Source: Polaribacter sp. (GTDB lineage: Bacteria; Bacteroidota; Bacteroidia; Flavobacteriales; Flavobacteriaceae). From it: DNA of 64,000 bases. The notes beneath the pieces were generated by a model. The model had not been told where the DNA came from and did not search any database. It saw only the letters and a program-made list of their open reading frames with translations. The stretch spans positions 62,001-126,000 of the forward strand of contig JAQXEU010000009.1 of the NCBI GenBank assembly GCA_029250685.1. The letters are read 5' to 3'. Numbering within the stretch: position 1 is the first letter of the stretch; each line of letters opens with the position of its first letter. Shown piece by piece: positions 63,493 to 64,000 of the stretch. The translations under genes and the position numbers were made by a program.

Positions 63493-64000
63493 TTTGTTTT
63501 GAATTTAATTGTTTTAAATCGTTTAACTGTTTTTTTAATCGCTGCAATAACTGTAATCGTAATTGCAAATTGTTTATCAATGCATTGATGATTTCATCAT
63601 TAACTCCTTTTGTATTGAGCTCTGTAGTTAATGATTTGTATTCAGTAGTTAACTCGCTAATTTTAGCTAAATAACTATCTAAAATTTCTTTATTATCTTC
63701 GTTTACATCTAAATTACTGATCTCGTAATTGATGCTATTTGTATAGTAATCTTCTATCGATTTGAATTCTGGAGATAAATTTCCTAAACTAATTCCCTTA
63801 GTTGGTTTTATTTCTTCTGTTTGATCTGTTTCCATTCCAAAATAACCAACTGCTAAACTCACAACAAGTACTACAGAAGCTGCAACTTGCAACCATTTAT
63901 AATTTTTCTTTTTAGGTTGACGGTTTACTTCTTTCTGCAATCTATCCTGAAAACTATTTCTGTGATTTGCCGATAAAGAAACGTCTTCGCTCTTATAATT
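63473..64000 (-). CDS. membrane protein with anti-sigma-like N-terminus, partial
   Basis: The minus-strand frame is open to the window edge, so the N-terminus is missing; the track's start at 63940 is an internal TTG. The visible part reads HRNSFQDRLQKEVNRQ, then one TM helix (WLQVAASVVLVVSLAVGYF) and an external Gln/Leu-rich helical region ending in a coiled coil (LQLRLQLLQRLKKQLNDLKQ). The single-TM topology with a short cytosolic part suggests a FecR/anti-sigma-type partner of an upstream ECF sigma gene, which would lie off window. It overlaps the beta-solenoid gene by 20 nt. Confidence 0.6.
   Translation of the reverse strand, partial: NYKSEDVSLSANHRNSFQDRLQKEVNRQPKKKNYKWLQVAASVVLVVSLAVGYFGMETDQTEEIKPTKGISLGNLSPEFKSIEDYYTNSINYEISNLDVNEDNKEILDSYLAKISELTTEYKSLTTELNTKGVNDEIINALINNLQLRLQLLQRLKKQLNDLKQLNSKQNETQNL

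Overview
The window is a strongly AT-rich, gene-dense piece of a Bacteroidota chromosome, most likely a marine Flavobacteriaceae (Polaribacter/Tenacibaculum type). This rests on recognising gene families and neighbourhoods, not on a search. Supporting signs are: many start sites preceded by the Bacteroidota -7 promoter element TAnnTTTG instead of an E. coli-type promoter; clade-typical families (DUF6452, DUF6048, DUF6428, DUF6702, CCC-motif protein, oligopeptidase B, RocD with a Cys-rich insert); the order dgkA-ftsK-lolA-lptF-ribB; and secreted M1 peptidases. I found no rRNA, tRNA, CRISPR array, prophage or insertion sequence. Most of the window is housekeeping chromosome with short intergenic gaps and hairpin terminators between convergent genes.

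Layout. 0-4.3 kb: the end of a DUF2520 oxidoreductase, kdsC (LPS Kdo pathway), pcm, a Gfo/Idh/MocA oxidoreductase, 3-hydroxyacyl-CoA dehydrogenase and a PagL-like barrel. 4.3-8.7 kb: a four-gene MacAB-type ABC efflux operon on the minus strand. 8.9-11.5 kb: a DCC thiol protein, a HAD phosphatase and a short arsenic operon (arsR, DUF6428, arsC-like) with no efflux pump. 11.5-18.9 kb: sulfurtransferase, dicarboxylate symporter, CoA pyrophosphatase, acyltransferase, the divergent dps/oxyR pair and a YbiT-type ABC-F protein. 19.1-30.2 kb: a thioredoxin-like lipoprotein without cysteines, a DEAD-box helicase, an oxoamine synthase and a cysteine-synthase-like enzyme (possible sulfonolipid/sphingolipid base synthesis), oligopeptidase B, ybaB, small membrane proteins and rocD.

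30.4-41.7 kb: rlmD, a four-helix-bundle gene that looks N-terminally broken, DUF6452/DUF6048, a 2OG dioxygenase, SUI1, a DUF1835-nucleoside phosphorylase-solute-binding-protein operon, small secreted proteins, and the DNA-repair pair ung/mutS2 fired from interleaved divergent promoters. 41.7-51.4 kb: a lipoprotein, a J-domain/KTSC protein, a repeat-rich gap, a MATE exporter, dgkA, ftsK (interrupted by an in-frame TGA), lolA, lptF/G and ribB with a degenerate RibA half. 51.4-64 kb: pepE, two CarboxypepD_reg-like secreted proteins, DUF6702, tandem M1 metallopeptidases, lgt-yidD-cysS, a long beta-solenoid/coiled-coil secreted protein and a partial anti-sigma-like membrane protein.

I did not find a convincing new multi-gene system. 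The most notable observations are single-gene anomalies in normally essential or highly conserved genes: the TGA inside ftsK, a uracil-DNA glycosylase whose catalytic Asp is Val, the overlapping ung/mutS2 promoters, and an almost identical 107-nt 3' end shared by two otherwise diverged M1 peptidases. The first two could be real mutations or sequencing errors, and that needs resolving first.
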